The notes: generated by a model not told the origin, from the letters alone. DNA of 21,580 bases from Bradyrhizobium sp. (GCA_019243075.1 JAFAUV010000353.1:1-21580); one strand, 5' to 3'; shown: positions 7,811-15,540, counted from the first letter of the stretch. Program-made: numbers and translations.

Positions 7811-7956
7811 GCCACGCCCCCCAACGTCCATACGTTGCGACCACGAACTGTTCCGCAACTTGCGCGTGGGAGCAAGGGAGGCTTGCGGGTTATCAACCGC
7901 TCAGCGCAGCGCGGTCGACGACGAGCGGCTTGAACCGCGCCGGCCGGGCACAGCCG

Positions 7957-8196
7957 CTACTTCGTTGCGGCGTCCGTCTCCAGGCACTGCAGCAGGAACG
8001 CGGTTCGCTCGCGCGGCATCACCTTCTCGACGTCGGCCTTGTGGGCGCAGTCGCGCTGCCGGATCTGTTCGGCGCGCCGCTTCTCGGCGGCGTCGCGATA
8101 TTCCGGGGCGACCGTTGCGGGATCGACCAGCTTCTCGGCCAAAGCCGGTACCGTCAGTGTAAACGAGACGAACATCACTCGAATAAAAGGTTTCAA
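7957..8196 (-). CDS. Small secreted protein with a PsiF-like two-cysteine C-terminus
   Basis: 79-aa protein starting at TTG 8196, six bases after a near-perfect AAGGAG. The N-terminus (KPFIRVMFVSFTLTVPALA) is a signal peptide with probable cleavage after ALA. The mature part is about 60 residues and ends with RDCAHKADVEKVMPRERTAF then LLQCLE, a C-x(n)-C helical pattern like the PsiF repeat of phosphate-starvation-inducible secreted proteins. The PsiF relation is by eye and tentative. The frame remains open to 8301, but the ribosome site and signal peptide fix the start. Encoded alone between the small-ORF group and the glycan operon. Confidence 0.65.
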   Translation of the reverse strand: MKPFIRVMFVSFTLTVPALAEKLVDPATVAPEYRDAAEKRRAEQIRQRDCAHKADVEKVMPRERTAFLLQCLETDAATK

Positions 8197-8391
8197 AATA
8201 GGCTCCTTAAGTAAATACCGTCGGACCCGAACTCCTCCAAATCCCGACAGGACAGAACGAAGCATTCTCAAATCATCGAAGCAAGTGTCATGCCCGACCA
8301 CGCCAAACCCGGCGCAGACCGCGAGCGGATACTGACCGCGACTTCAGTGCTGGGCCATGAAGCCGTTCACAGAGAGCGCTGCGCCTGCGTA

Positions 8392-9279
8392 CTATCCAGC
8401 CTGGACGGTCGCCATCTGACGGGCCGAATCCATCTCGGGCCCATACACTTTCTGCAGGACATCGAGCGGCTCGGGCGGAGCGAAGCCCATGAGCCGCGAT
8501 AGCCGGTCCGTGGCCAGAGAGGTAAATGAAGCCAGCTCCGCGCAAGGAAGCTCGCTGTCGGCCCCGTGCACCGGCTCGACCAGGCCGCTGGCGACGCCGA
8601 CGCGTTGCGCCAAGAAAGCCGCCGCCTCGGCATAGCTGATATCCCTCGCCCCGGAGGCGTGATAGACGCCGCTCTCGCCGCGCTCGACCATGGCCGTGAT
8701 CGCGTCGACGACGTGCTCGACCGTGAGCGGAGCGAAGCGGCAGTCGTCGAAGGCGCGCACCGTCTTGCCTTGGCCGAGTTGCCGAATCCAGTCCGACAGC
8801 AGGCCGACGTTCGGCCTGACGACCTTGGTCAGCCGCAGCACCGATACCGATGAACCCAGTTCGAGCAGACGCGCCTCGGCCTCTGCTTTGAGGCGGGCGT
8901 AGGCGCTGCGCGGCGCCAGTCTGGCGTTCTCTTCGACATGCGGCGCAACACAACCGAACACGGAGCTGGTCGACGGCAGGATCACGCGTGCTCCGGTCTG
9001 TGCCAGAGATCGGCCAAGCTCCAGCGGCGCCGCCACGTTGATGCGATGCGCGAGTTCGGGATGGCGCCGGCAATCTTCGAGGCGCGAGATGGCCGCACAG
9101 ATGATGGCGACATCTGCCTCCGGCAGCGGCGGAAGCGGCCCGGCGAGATCCAGCAACAGGTGATCGCCGGCATGGCCGGGTCGCCGCGTGGTCGCAACCA
9201 CCCCATGTCCGAGGCGGGCGAGCGACCGGGACAAGGCGCCGCCAAACGAACTATCCACGCCGACGATCAGGCAACGCAT
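8392..9279 (-). CDS. NAD(P)-dependent SDR sugar epimerase/reductase (RmlD-like), last gene of the operon
   Basis: 295-aa extended short-chain dehydrogenase. The Rossmann loop is a variant glycine motif GVDSSFGG (7-14). LPSTSSVFG (101-109) carries the catalytic Ser/Thr, and Y127-ARL-K131 is an intact YxxxK. Length and the short C-terminal domain fit dTDP-4-dehydrorhamnose-reductase-type or NDP-sugar epimerase enzymes, acting in the cytoplasm on a nucleotide-linked keto sugar. It follows the methyltransferase by 24 bases and ends the run of twelve minus-strand genes. It probably performs a late modification of the operon's sugar. No clear terminator was found in 8197-8391. Confidence 0.85.
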   Translation of the reverse strand: MRCLIVGVDSSFGGALSRSLARLGHGVVATTRRPGHAGDHLLLDLAGPLPPLPEADVAIICAAISRLEDCRRHPELAHRINVAAPLELGRSLAQTGARVILPSTSSVFGCVAPHVEENARLAPRSAYARLKAEAEARLLELGSSVSVLRLTKVVRPNVGLLSDWIRQLGQGKTVRAFDDCRFAPLTVEHVVDAITAMVERGESGVYHASGARDISYAEAAAFLAQRVGVASGLVEPVHGADSELPCAELASFTSLATDRLSRLMGFAPPEPLDVLQKVYGPEMDSARQMATVQAG

Positions 9280-9303
9280 GAAATCGGTCTCAGCTTTCGC
9301 CGC

Positions 9304-9966
9304 TCATTCGAAGAAAATGAACTCGCGGTCGCCGTCATAGCCCGCCTGCCTGAAATCGAAATCCCATTCGGCCGGGGTGTGGAAGATGCGGCAGGTGAGC
9401 TGCCAATACATCAGATTCACCTTCTCGCGCTCGTTGCGGTAGGCCTCGACGCAGATGTATTTCGCTCCGCGGCCGACGCGCTCGATCTCGCCAAGCGCGG
9501 AATGGAGCTCGTAATTGTAGAGGTTGTGCAGCGTGTTGATGGAGATCACGAGATCGAAATGCCGATCGGGATAGGGCAGTTTTGCCGCCGAACCGACCTG
9601 GCAGAAGGGCCTCACGCTTGTCACCGTGTTGGCGACGCCATAGGCGGAAATGTCGATGCCGGCAACTTCGATTCCCGGCACGCTCTCCGTGAAATCGTGC
9701 AGCAGGAATCCCTTGCCGGAGCCGACATCGAGCACGCGCATGCCCGGCCTGAGGCCGTAGCTTGCTGCCATCGCGTCCGCGACCTTGCGCCAGCGGCCGT
9801 CATATTTGTAGCCGCCATAGCCGGTCTCGCGGCTGCCATCCCAATACTCGTAACCGAATTTCACCGCGAGCTCCGCCACTTCGGCCTTATCGCGCTGGGT
9901 GACGCGTGCGAGATAGTCGCGGTGGGTCGAGGTGTGGAGCAGGCTGACGAATTCGCGATAGGCCAT
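9304..9966 (-). CDS. Class I SAM-dependent methyltransferase
   Basis: 220-aa cytoplasmic methyltransferase. The N-terminal 70 residues contain the aromatic-rich segment GYEYWDGSRETGYGGYKYDG. The SAM-binding motif I is VLDVGSGKGF (78-87), with an acidic GIDIS strand end, then FDLVISINTLHNL (motif IV region). In surface-glycan clusters such proteins methylate sugar hydroxyls or carboxyls; that role is inferred from context. ATG 9966 begins MAYREFVSLL; the open frame extends to 10173 but runs through a palindrome and the preceding gene's stop region. Preceded by a 68-base gap holding a strong palindrome, the largest gap in the operon, so expression of this gene and the last SDR may be reduced or independent. 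Confidence 0.85.
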   Translation of the reverse strand: MAYREFVSLLHTSTHRDYLARVTQRDKAEVAELAVKFGYEYWDGSRETGYGGYKYDGRWRKVADAMAASYGLRPGMRVLDVGSGKGFLLHDFTESVPGIEVAGIDISAYGVANTVTSVRPFCQVGSAAKLPYPDRHFDLVISINTLHNLYNYELHSALGEIERVGRGAKYICVEAYRNEREKVNLMYWQLTCRIFHTPAEWDFDFRQAGYDGDREFIFFE

Positions 9967-9990
9967 TTTGCGCTGATCTCTTTTTTGGAC

Positions 9991-10033
9991 CCTGATCTTT
10001 TCGGAAAACCGGTTTCCACTTTTCCGGATCAGG
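9991..10033. repeat. Strong palindromic element between two operon genes
   Basis: CCTGATC (9991-9997) pairs with GATCAGG (10027-10033), CGGAAAA (10002-10008) pairs with TTTTCCG (10020-10026), and AACCGGTT (10007-10014) is a self-palindrome near the centre. I recall CGGAAAACCGGTTTCCACTT-type sequences as frequent intergenic elements in Bradyrhizobium and related genomes. It lies one base past the APH-like gene's stop and 24 bases before the methyltransferase start, so in the mRNA it would form a large hairpin between the two genes. Confidence 0.65.
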
Positions 10034-10034
10034 C

Positions 10035-11063
10035 TTAGAGCCGAATCCCGGCAAGCATCGTGTTTGCCTTGTCGAGCTGCGCCGCGCAACGCGCTTCGCG
10101 CTCGCTCGTTTCGGCAAAGGCACGGCGGGCCGCACCAACAGGGAGGAAATCGTTGAGCAGGATGCAGGCCCATTTGATGCGGGCCGCGTCCAGCAGGATA
10201 TGGCAGCGCGCCTGCGCCGCATCATCCAGCGGCAGAGCTGCAAGCCTGGTCACGAAGCGCTCCCGCAAAGAAGGCGGCACCGGCACCTGCGGCTGGCAGA
10301 GGAAGTCGACCACGAGCTTGGCCGGATCATCCCGTCCGGCATATTCGAAATCGAGAAAGACGAGGCGGCCGTCGTCGGCCACGAGCGCATTGTGGAAACC
10401 GAAATCCGATGGCGACAGGCAGCATTCGGCCTCCCTTAGCCGACGGTCCAAATCGAGGCCGAGCGCGAGAGCCTCGCGCACCGCTTGGCTTCGCACGCTG
10501 TCCCACGCCGGTCGAAGCGTTGCGAAAACGAGGCGTTGGGCTTCGGCGGCGTGGGGCGCCTGCGGATCAAGCGCCGCCAGGCGCAAGAGCCGTCGTTCCA
10601 CCAGTTCCAGATGATCGGAAATGGAAAAGCAGGCGTCCGAGGCGGCATCGAGATCGGCACGACGGCCGGCATTGATCGCAAGGACAAAATCGGCGGCGAC
10701 ATCGATGTGCCGGGCCTCGATCTCGCCGGCGTCGAGTTTCCTTCCCGCGACAAAGCTGTAGAGCCCGGCTTGCGCTTGCCTGTCCTTTGCGAGCGGTTGC
10801 GGGATGGCGCGGAGGCCGGCCTGCCATGCGCGCTCCAGAAAATTCCATTCGGCCGCCAGGCGATCGCGGCCATCGCCCGGGTCGTTGAAATAGAGTTTCA
10901 GCACCAGCGGCAGGCCGGCTTCGGTATCGACGCGGTAGACCCGATTGTTCTTGCCGCCGGCGAGCCGCATCAGCGCGCGCGCGCGACCGGAGCCGGTTCC
11001 GGCGGTAAGGCGGTTCGCCAGCGCGAGCAGGCTGTCGGCGGCGCGCGCCTCAGACCCGTTCAC
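10035..11063 (-). CDS. APH-fold phosphotransferase (kinase-like), glycan operon
   Basis: 342-aa protein of the aminoglycoside phosphotransferase/choline kinase-like superfamily. A loop GGKNNRVYRV (36-45) and VLKLY (K56) fit the ATP site. SDFGFHN (219-225) carries the catalytic Asp220 and metal-binding Asn225, though the usual HGD is SPSD. LDFEYAG (237-243) supplies the second metal acid, D238. Members phosphorylate small molecules such as sugars or choline; in this setting a sugar or polyol substrate is likely but unproven. Start GTG 11063 has GGAG seven bases upstream and overlaps the HAD gene's end by 14 bases, indicating coupling. The longer open frame to 11540 is an out-of-frame reading of the HAD gene and was rejected. 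Confidence 0.8.
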   Translation of the reverse strand: MNGSEARAADSLLALANRLTAGTGSGRARALMRLAGGKNNRVYRVDTEAGLPLVLKLYFNDPGDGRDRLAAEWNFLERAWQAGLRAIPQPLAKDRQAQAGLYSFVAGRKLDAGEIEARHIDVAADFVLAINAGRRADLDAASDACFSISDHLELVERRLLRLAALDPQAPHAAEAQRLVFATLRPAWDSVRSQAVREALALGLDLDRRLREAECCLSPSDFGFHNALVADDGRLVFLDFEYAGRDDPAKLVVDFLCQPQVPVPPSLRERFVTRLAALPLDDAAQARCHILLDAARIKWACILLNDFLPVGAARRAFAETSEREARCAAQLDKANTMLAGIRL

Positions 11064-11673
11064 GGCAAAGCTCCGCTGATATTTCCGCCCATGATCGGCG
11101 GCGGTCGAGATTTCTCGGGCAGGCGAAATCGGCGAATTGATTGGCCGGATCGAACAGGATGCGGCGCGCCTTGTCCGGAAAACCCGGCACAGCAAAAATC
11201 TCCGGGAGGTCGTCGATGAAGACCTCGCAATCGAGCGCGGCAATGCGTGCGATCTTGGCTTGTTTGGTTTCTTCAAAGCAGACCCGGTCCGGATCGATCT
11301 GTCCGCCGCCCGCGCCGACCAGGCCCCGCGCGACCAGAAAGCCGCGGGCCGCCGCGTGCAAATCGTGGCTTGCGCCCAGGATGGGGTGGCGCGTCTTGTG
11401 GCTGACCACGAAAAGCTCGTGGCCTGTCTGGCGCGCGGTCGCGACAAATTCGCCAAAGCCGGGATAGGGCGAGGCCAGATCCATGCGTGCGCCGTAGACA
11501 TGCCCCTGCAATTCCGTGAAGTCATCGGCGCGGCCGGCATCGTTGAGATAGTCGCGGACCGTATTCTTGTCGCGGCCGAGATTTTCCGGGATCAGGCCGC
11601 GCTCCAGGGCGGCCGCATGAAACACGCCGTCATAGCAGGCGATGGTGTTGTCGAAATCGATGCCGATGCGCAT
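11050..11673 (-). CDS. HAD-superfamily hydrolase-like protein, candidate sugar phosphatase
   Basis: 207-aa protein with HAD motifs in order: DFDNT (D6, D8; nucleophile and acid/base), VVSHKT near residue 91 (motif II Ser), a lysine around 137-140 (KQAKIARI) and FIDDLPE (D154, D155; motif IV). All catalytic positions appear intact, consistent with phosphatase activity in the cytoplasm. Next to GmhA- and HldE-like genes, and with no recognisable GmhB in the window, it is a candidate for the 7-phosphatase step; it lacks the GmhB-type DRDGT start and zinc-loop cysteines, so this is inference. It is 3 bases after the alcohol dehydrogenase and overlaps the APH-like gene by 14 bases; some HAD/kinase pairs act on one substrate. 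Confidence 0.8.
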   Translation of the reverse strand: MRIGIDFDNTIACYDGVFHAAALERGLIPENLGRDKNTVRDYLNDAGRADDFTELQGHVYGARMDLASPYPGFGEFVATARQTGHELFVVSHKTRHPILGASHDLHAAARGFLVARGLVGAGGGQIDPDRVCFEETKQAKIARIAALDCEVFIDDLPEIFAVPGFPDKARRILFDPANQFADFACPRNLDRRRSWAEISAELCRERV

Positions 11674-11676
11674 CCG

Positions 11677-12720
11677 CTAGCCTCGCAGCGACATGTCGAT
11701 CAGGGGACGGCCGATCGTGCCCGCTGCCAGATCCTGCAAGGCCTGATCGGCCTGTTCGAGCGCGTAGGGCTTTGAGAGGAGGTTGCGGACAGGAAAGCGG
11801 CCGACGCCGAGCAGGCGCGCATAGCGGCCGTAATCGCGGTCGGGAACGCTGTCGCCACCCCAGGTGCCCATCAGGCTCTTGCCCTGGTTGAAGACGGACG
11901 GGTTGAGCGACAGCATCGTGCCGTGGCGCGCATTGCCGATCACGACCGCGCGGCCGCCCTGCTGGCGGGTGGCGTTGACGGCGAGCTCCATCGCCGCCGG
12001 GACGCCGGAAGATTCCACCGCGATATCCACGCCTTGCGGGACGATCTTCCTGATTTCCGCGAGCGCATCGGTGCCGCTCGGATCGATCACATGGGAGGCG
12101 CCATAGAGCGGCGCGAGCGCACGCCGGGTCGGATTGGGATCGATGGCGATCACGGGCATGGCGCCGACCAGCGCCGCCGCCATCAGGGCATGAAGCCCGA
12201 CGCCGCCGGTGCCGAATACGGCCACTGCATCGCCTGGCTGGGCCTTCAGCACATTGTAGACCGCGCCCATGCCGGTCGGTGCCGCGCAGCCGAGCAGCAC
12301 GGCAAGATCCATCGGCAGCTCGGCCGGCAGCGCCGACAGGCGATTTTCACTCACCACCGCATGGCGCTGAAAGGTGGTGACGCCGCCGGCGTTGACCTTC
12401 TTCTCGCCCCACGCATAGAGAGCGCCGCCGGCCTCGATGCCGCTGCCCTTGATCCAGGACAGCACGACCTTGTCGCCGGCTTTCACCTTGGTCACGGCAC
12501 TGCCGATCTCGAGCACCGTTCCGGTCCCCTCATGGCCGAGGCAATGCGGCAGCCATTTGTCCTCGCCCTTGTCGCCGCGCCACTCCATCACCTGGGTGCC
12601 GCAGGCGCCGGAAAAGGCGACCTCGACCAGCGCCTGGCCGGGCTTGAGGGCTGGGATGTCGATCTCCGCCAAGACGAGCGGCGCGCCGGTCTGGACGAGG
12701 AGGGCGGCGGTGGTTTTCAT
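11677..12720 (-). CDS. Zinc-type medium-chain alcohol dehydrogenase without structural-zinc cysteines
   Basis: 347-aa cytoplasmic oxidoreductase. Catalytic zinc ligands fit C40 (GACGTQ), H63 (GHEGTG) and C145 (LLGCAAPTG). The nucleotide-binding loop is FGTGGVGLHA (169-178) with Asp194 at the end of the next strand, favouring NAD. The lobe that normally holds four structural-zinc cysteines (about 90-112) has none (KGSGIEAGGALYAWGEKKVN). It probably oxidises or reduces a sugar-like alcohol in the glycan pathway. Starts at ATG 12720, 3 bases after the transketolase C-half, with AGGG in the end of that gene. Substrate unknown. Confidence 0.88.
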   Translation of the reverse strand: MKTTAALLVQTGAPLVLAEIDIPALKPGQALVEVAFSGACGTQVMEWRGDKGEDKWLPHCLGHEGTGTVLEIGSAVTKVKAGDKVVLSWIKGSGIEAGGALYAWGEKKVNAGGVTTFQRHAVVSENRLSALPAELPMDLAVLLGCAAPTGMGAVYNVLKAQPGDAVAVFGTGGVGLHALMAAALVGAMPVIAIDPNPTRRALAPLYGASHVIDPSGTDALAEIRKIVPQGVDIAVESSGVPAAMELAVNATRQQGGRAVVIGNARHGTMLSLNPSVFNQGKSLMGTWGGDSVPDRDYGRYARLLGVGRFPVRNLLSKPYALEQADQALQDLAAGTIGRPLIDMSLRG

Positions 12721-12723
12721 GAT

Positions 12724-13653
12724 CTAGCCCTGACGCAGCGCGGTGGTGATTGTCGCGGCAATCTGATGCGCGCTGAGGCCAAGCGCCTCGCGCGCAAATT
12801 CCTGCTCGCCGGACTGCTTGAAGAAGGCATCCGGCGTGCCGAAGCGGATGAACCGGCGCGGCGTGAAGCCGGTGTCGACCAGCCATTCCGCGACCGCGGC
12901 GCCAAAGCCGCCGATGCGGGAATGCTCCTCGATCGTCACCACCAGGGGAAAGCGCGCAAAGACGTCGGCCAGGCAGCATTGGTCCAGCGGCTTGACGGTG
13001 TGGAAACTGACGAGTTCGGTTGAAATGCCTTGCTTCGCCAACTCGTGCGCGGCGTCGACCGCCTCGGGGAGCATGTTGCCGGTCGAGAGCAGGCAGACAT
13101 CGCCGCCGCGCGCGATCGTGATGGCCTTGCCGATCGCAAAATCGGCAAGCGGTCCCTTGTGCACCACGGGCTCGCCCTTCTTGCCGAGACGGATGTAGAC
13201 CGGATTATCCTGCTGCAGCGAAGCCCTCAGCGCGGCGCGAACCTCAAAGGAATCGCCCGGGCAGATCACCACCATGTTCGGTAGCGAGCGCAGGAAGGCG
13301 ATGTCCTCGCAGGCGTGGTGGGTCGGCCCGAGGCCGGCATAGGCGAGGCCGGCGCCGACCGCGACGATGGTGACGGGCGCCTCGTGATAGCAGACGTCGG
13401 TGCGGATCTGCTCGAGGCAGCGCGTGGTGATGAAGGGCGTAATGGTATAGGCGACCGGCCGCAGGCCGTTCATGGCCATGCCGGCGGCGACCCCCATCAT
13501 GTTGGCTTCCGCCACGCCGCAATTGAAGAAGCGCGCCGAATGTTTCGCCTTGAACTTGTCGAACAGGCGATTGCCGATGTCGCCCGACAGCATCACGACA
13601 CGGGAATCCTCGTCGCCAAGCTTCGTCAGTTCGTCCGCAAAGGCGTTCCTCAT
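12724..13653 (-). CDS. Transketolase C-terminal subunit (split transketolase)
   Basis: 309-aa protein covering the pyrimidine-binding and C-terminal domains of transketolase. VMLSGDIGNRLFDKF is followed by NCGVAEANMMGVAAGMA, where E49 is the conserved glutamate that activates the thiamine pyrimidine ring. GLGPTHHACEDIAFLRSLPN and a C-terminal VTIEEHSRIGGFGAAVAEWL segment also match the family. It should pair with the N-terminal subunit encoded just upstream to transfer two-carbon ketol units. The ATGA overlap of the two genes (13650-13653) implies translational coupling and equal amounts. The frame is open to 14337, but that extension reads out of frame through the N-terminal gene and is not a fusion. 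Confidence 0.9.
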   Translation of the reverse strand: MRNAFADELTKLGDEDSRVVMLSGDIGNRLFDKFKAKHSARFFNCGVAEANMMGVAAGMAMNGLRPVAYTITPFITTRCLEQIRTDVCYHEAPVTIVAVGAGLAYAGLGPTHHACEDIAFLRSLPNMVVICPGDSFEVRAALRASLQQDNPVYIRLGKKGEPVVHKGPLADFAIGKAITIARGGDVCLLSTGNMLPEAVDAAHELAKQGISTELVSFHTVKPLDQCCLADVFARFPLVVTIEEHSRIGGFGAAVAEWLVDTGFTPRRFIRFGTPDAFFKQSGEQEFAREALGLSAHQIAATITTALRQG

Positions 13654-14498
13654 GCGAGCCCCAGTTCCTTGCGCGCCTTTACGACCTCCTCGGACGTGGG
13701 CGCGCGGTAATGCCAGTTGTTGTCGTCCTCCATGAACGACACGCCCTTGCCCTTGACGGTATGGGCAATCAGCGCGACGGGCTTGCCCGAGCCGTTGGGC
13801 ACGCGCTGCATCGCTTCCGCCAGCGCACCCACGTCGTGACCGTCGATTTCGCGCGCATCCCAGCCGAAGGCCGTCCATTTGTCGGCGAGCGGGGCCAACA
13901 TCAGCGTTTCGTTGGAGCGCGCCGTCGCCTGCCATTTGTTGTAGTCGACCACGACGCAGACATTTTCGAGTCTTTGGGCGGCGGCAAACATCGCCGCTTC
14001 CCAGACCGAGCCTTCGTTGTTCTCGCCATCGGAAAGCAGGGCGAAGATGCGAAAGCTTTCGCCCTTGATCCGGCCGGACAGCGCCATGCCGCAGCCGAGC
14101 GGCAGGCCATGACCAAGCGAGCCGGTCGCCGCCTCGACGCCGGGCAACAGATTGGCGGGCGGATGTTCGGCGAGCCGCCCGCCATCGGCGCAATAGGTGT
14201 CGAGCTCTTCGACCGGGAAAAAGCCCCTCATGGCAAGCGCGGCATAAAGCGCTGCAGCCGCGTGGCCCTTGGACAGGATGAAGCGGTCGCGCAGCGGATG
14301 CTTTGGCTCGCGGGGATCGATGTTGAGCACATGCCAATAGGCCGCGGAGACGATGTCCGCGCAGGAGAGCGAGGAGGCGAGGTGCGCGGCCTGTGCCGCG
14401 TGCGACATCTCGATGATCTTGCCGCGCAATAGTGCGGCCTGGCGCTCGAGCGCGGCGGCATCGATCCGGTTGCTCGACGCGCGGATGATCGCATTCAT
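13650..14498 (-). CDS. Transketolase N-terminal subunit (split transketolase)
   Basis: 282-aa protein covering the diphosphate-binding domain of transketolase. SKGHA (76-80), GSLGHGLPLGCGMA (126-139) and the thiamine diphosphate/Mg motif SDGENNEGSVWEA (156 on) closing with VVVDYNKWQ are all present. With the C-terminal subunit it would form a complete transketolase acting in the cytoplasm on sugar phosphates. Within this operon it could make sedoheptulose 7-phosphate for the SIS isomerase, or attach a two-carbon unit to another sugar. The start ATG 14498 is preceded by GAGGACAGGA. A 43-base gap separates it from the preceding SDR gene. Confidence 0.9.
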   Translation of the reverse strand: MNAIIRASSNRIDAAALERQAALLRGKIIEMSHAAQAAHLASSLSCADIVSAAYWHVLNIDPREPKHPLRDRFILSKGHAAAALYAALAMRGFFPVEELDTYCADGGRLAEHPPANLLPGVEAATGSLGHGLPLGCGMALSGRIKGESFRIFALLSDGENNEGSVWEAAMFAAAQRLENVCVVVDYNKWQATARSNETLMLAPLADKWTAFGWDAREIDGHDVGALAEAMQRVPNGSGKPVALIAHTVKGKGVSFMEDDNNWHYRAPTSEEVVKARKELGLA

Positions 14499-14541
14499 CG
14501 TCCTGTCCTCATTAGCGGCTCTCCATCAGGGCTCGCGGACA

Positions 14542-15540
14542 TCAGGGCTTGTGGACGTATTTGGCGGGCAATTTGGCCAGCTCGTTCCTGAACCGCTCGG
14601 CCCAGCGGATCACATCGTCGATGCCGCGTTCCAGCGAGATGGTGTCGCGCCAGCCAAGCTCGGTACGCAGCTTCGTGGTATCCAGCATGTAGGCGGTGTC
14701 CTTGCCCGGCCGCTCGGGGCCGACCTCGACACACTCCTCGAAGGATTTTCCGAGCTGCTTGAGAATCGTCTCCACCAGCGTGCGGATCGAGACCAGCTCG
14801 TAGCCGGAGATGTGGTAGGCCTCGCCCAATCGGCCGCCGCGCGCGATTTTCAGGGTCGCGTCCGCGACATCGGACATATGGATGAAGACGCGAACCGATT
14901 TGCCGCCGCCATCGAGCCGAAGCTTTTCGCCGCCCATGGCCGCGATGATGGTGCGGGGCACGATACGGTAGAGCTGCTGGCCGGGGCCGTAGACATTGGC
15001 CGCGCGCGTGAAGACGACGGGAAAGCCATAGTGTGCAAAATAGGTGCGCAGGCTCATATCCGCGGCGGCCCGCGACACCGCGTAGGGCGTAGAGGGGTTG
15101 AAAGGAGCCGTTTCCGTCACCCAGCCATCGGTCGAGCCGTAGACTTCCGGCGTGGTGACGTGGACGTAGCGCTCGAGGCCGTCATAATTGCGCAGCAGCT
15201 CGTGCAGCCGGACCGTGGAAACCACATTGGTCATCATCCAATGGTCCGGATGCAGCCAGCTCTCGCCGACCATGCTTTGCGCGGCAAAATTCACCACATG
15301 TGTCGGACGCTCGGCGGCGAGCAGCGCCTTCAGCTCGGCGAGATCATGATTATGATCGATGCGCATGAAGCGCACGCGACCGGGCCGCGCCTGCCACCTG
15401 TAGGGCAGGAAGGCGGGATGCGCCTCCTCCGAACGGCTTGCCGCGAGCACGTCATGGCCCCCGGCCGCCAGATGATCGGCCAGGGTGGCGCCCGAAAACG
15501 AGTTCGAACCGAGGATCAGGAATTTTTCATGCGTCGCCAT
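14542..15540 (-). CDS. SDR nucleotide-sugar dehydratase/epimerase (RmlB/GMD-like) with YxxxR
   Basis: 332-aa extended SDR. The N-terminal glycine motif is GSNSFSG (11-17). VTTPEVYGST carries T130 and E132 in the dehydratase-type T-x-E position, and downstream TRAANVYGPGQQ and a RVFIHMSDVADA segment are typical of 4,6-dehydratases. The catalytic YxxxK reads Y153-AVS-R157; I checked the codon (CGG), so the lysine is replaced by arginine. It may still bind NAD and act as a dehydratase or epimerase on a nucleotide sugar, possibly the activated heptose. ATG 15540 overlaps the end of the SIS gene by 25 bases. The open frame up to 15606 lacks a better start. Confidence 0.85.
   Translation of the reverse strand: MATHEKFLILGSNSFSGATLADHLAAGGHDVLAASRSEEAHPAFLPYRWQARPGRVRFMRIDHNHDLAELKALLAAERPTHVVNFAAQSMVGESWLHPDHWMMTNVVSTVRLHELLRNYDGLERYVHVTTPEVYGSTDGWVTETAPFNPSTPYAVSRAAADMSLRTYFAHYGFPVVFTRAANVYGPGQQLYRIVPRTIIAAMGGEKLRLDGGGKSVRVFIHMSDVADATLKIARGGRLGEAYHISGYELVSIRTLVETILKQLGKSFEECVEVGPERPGKDTAYMLDTTKLRTELGWRDTISLERGIDDVIRWAERFRNELAKLPAKYVHKP

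Noticed and set aside
8290..8502. 70-aa plus-strand frame beginning MPDHAKPG
   Set aside because: Overlaps the end of the SDR gene on the opposite strand, with no ribosome site or motif.
8938..10038. 366-aa plus-strand open frame
   Set aside because: Mirror of the SDR and methyltransferase genes; composition typical of an antisense frame.
11064..11540. 159-residue N-terminal extension of the APH-like protein
   Set aside because: Reads the HAD gene in the wrong frame; GTG 11063 has a good ribosome site and yields a normal-length kinase.
12724..14337. Single 537-aa frame suggesting a fused transketolase
   Set aside because: The first part is an out-of-frame translation of the N-terminal subunit gene; the two subunits are separate genes with an ATGA overlap.
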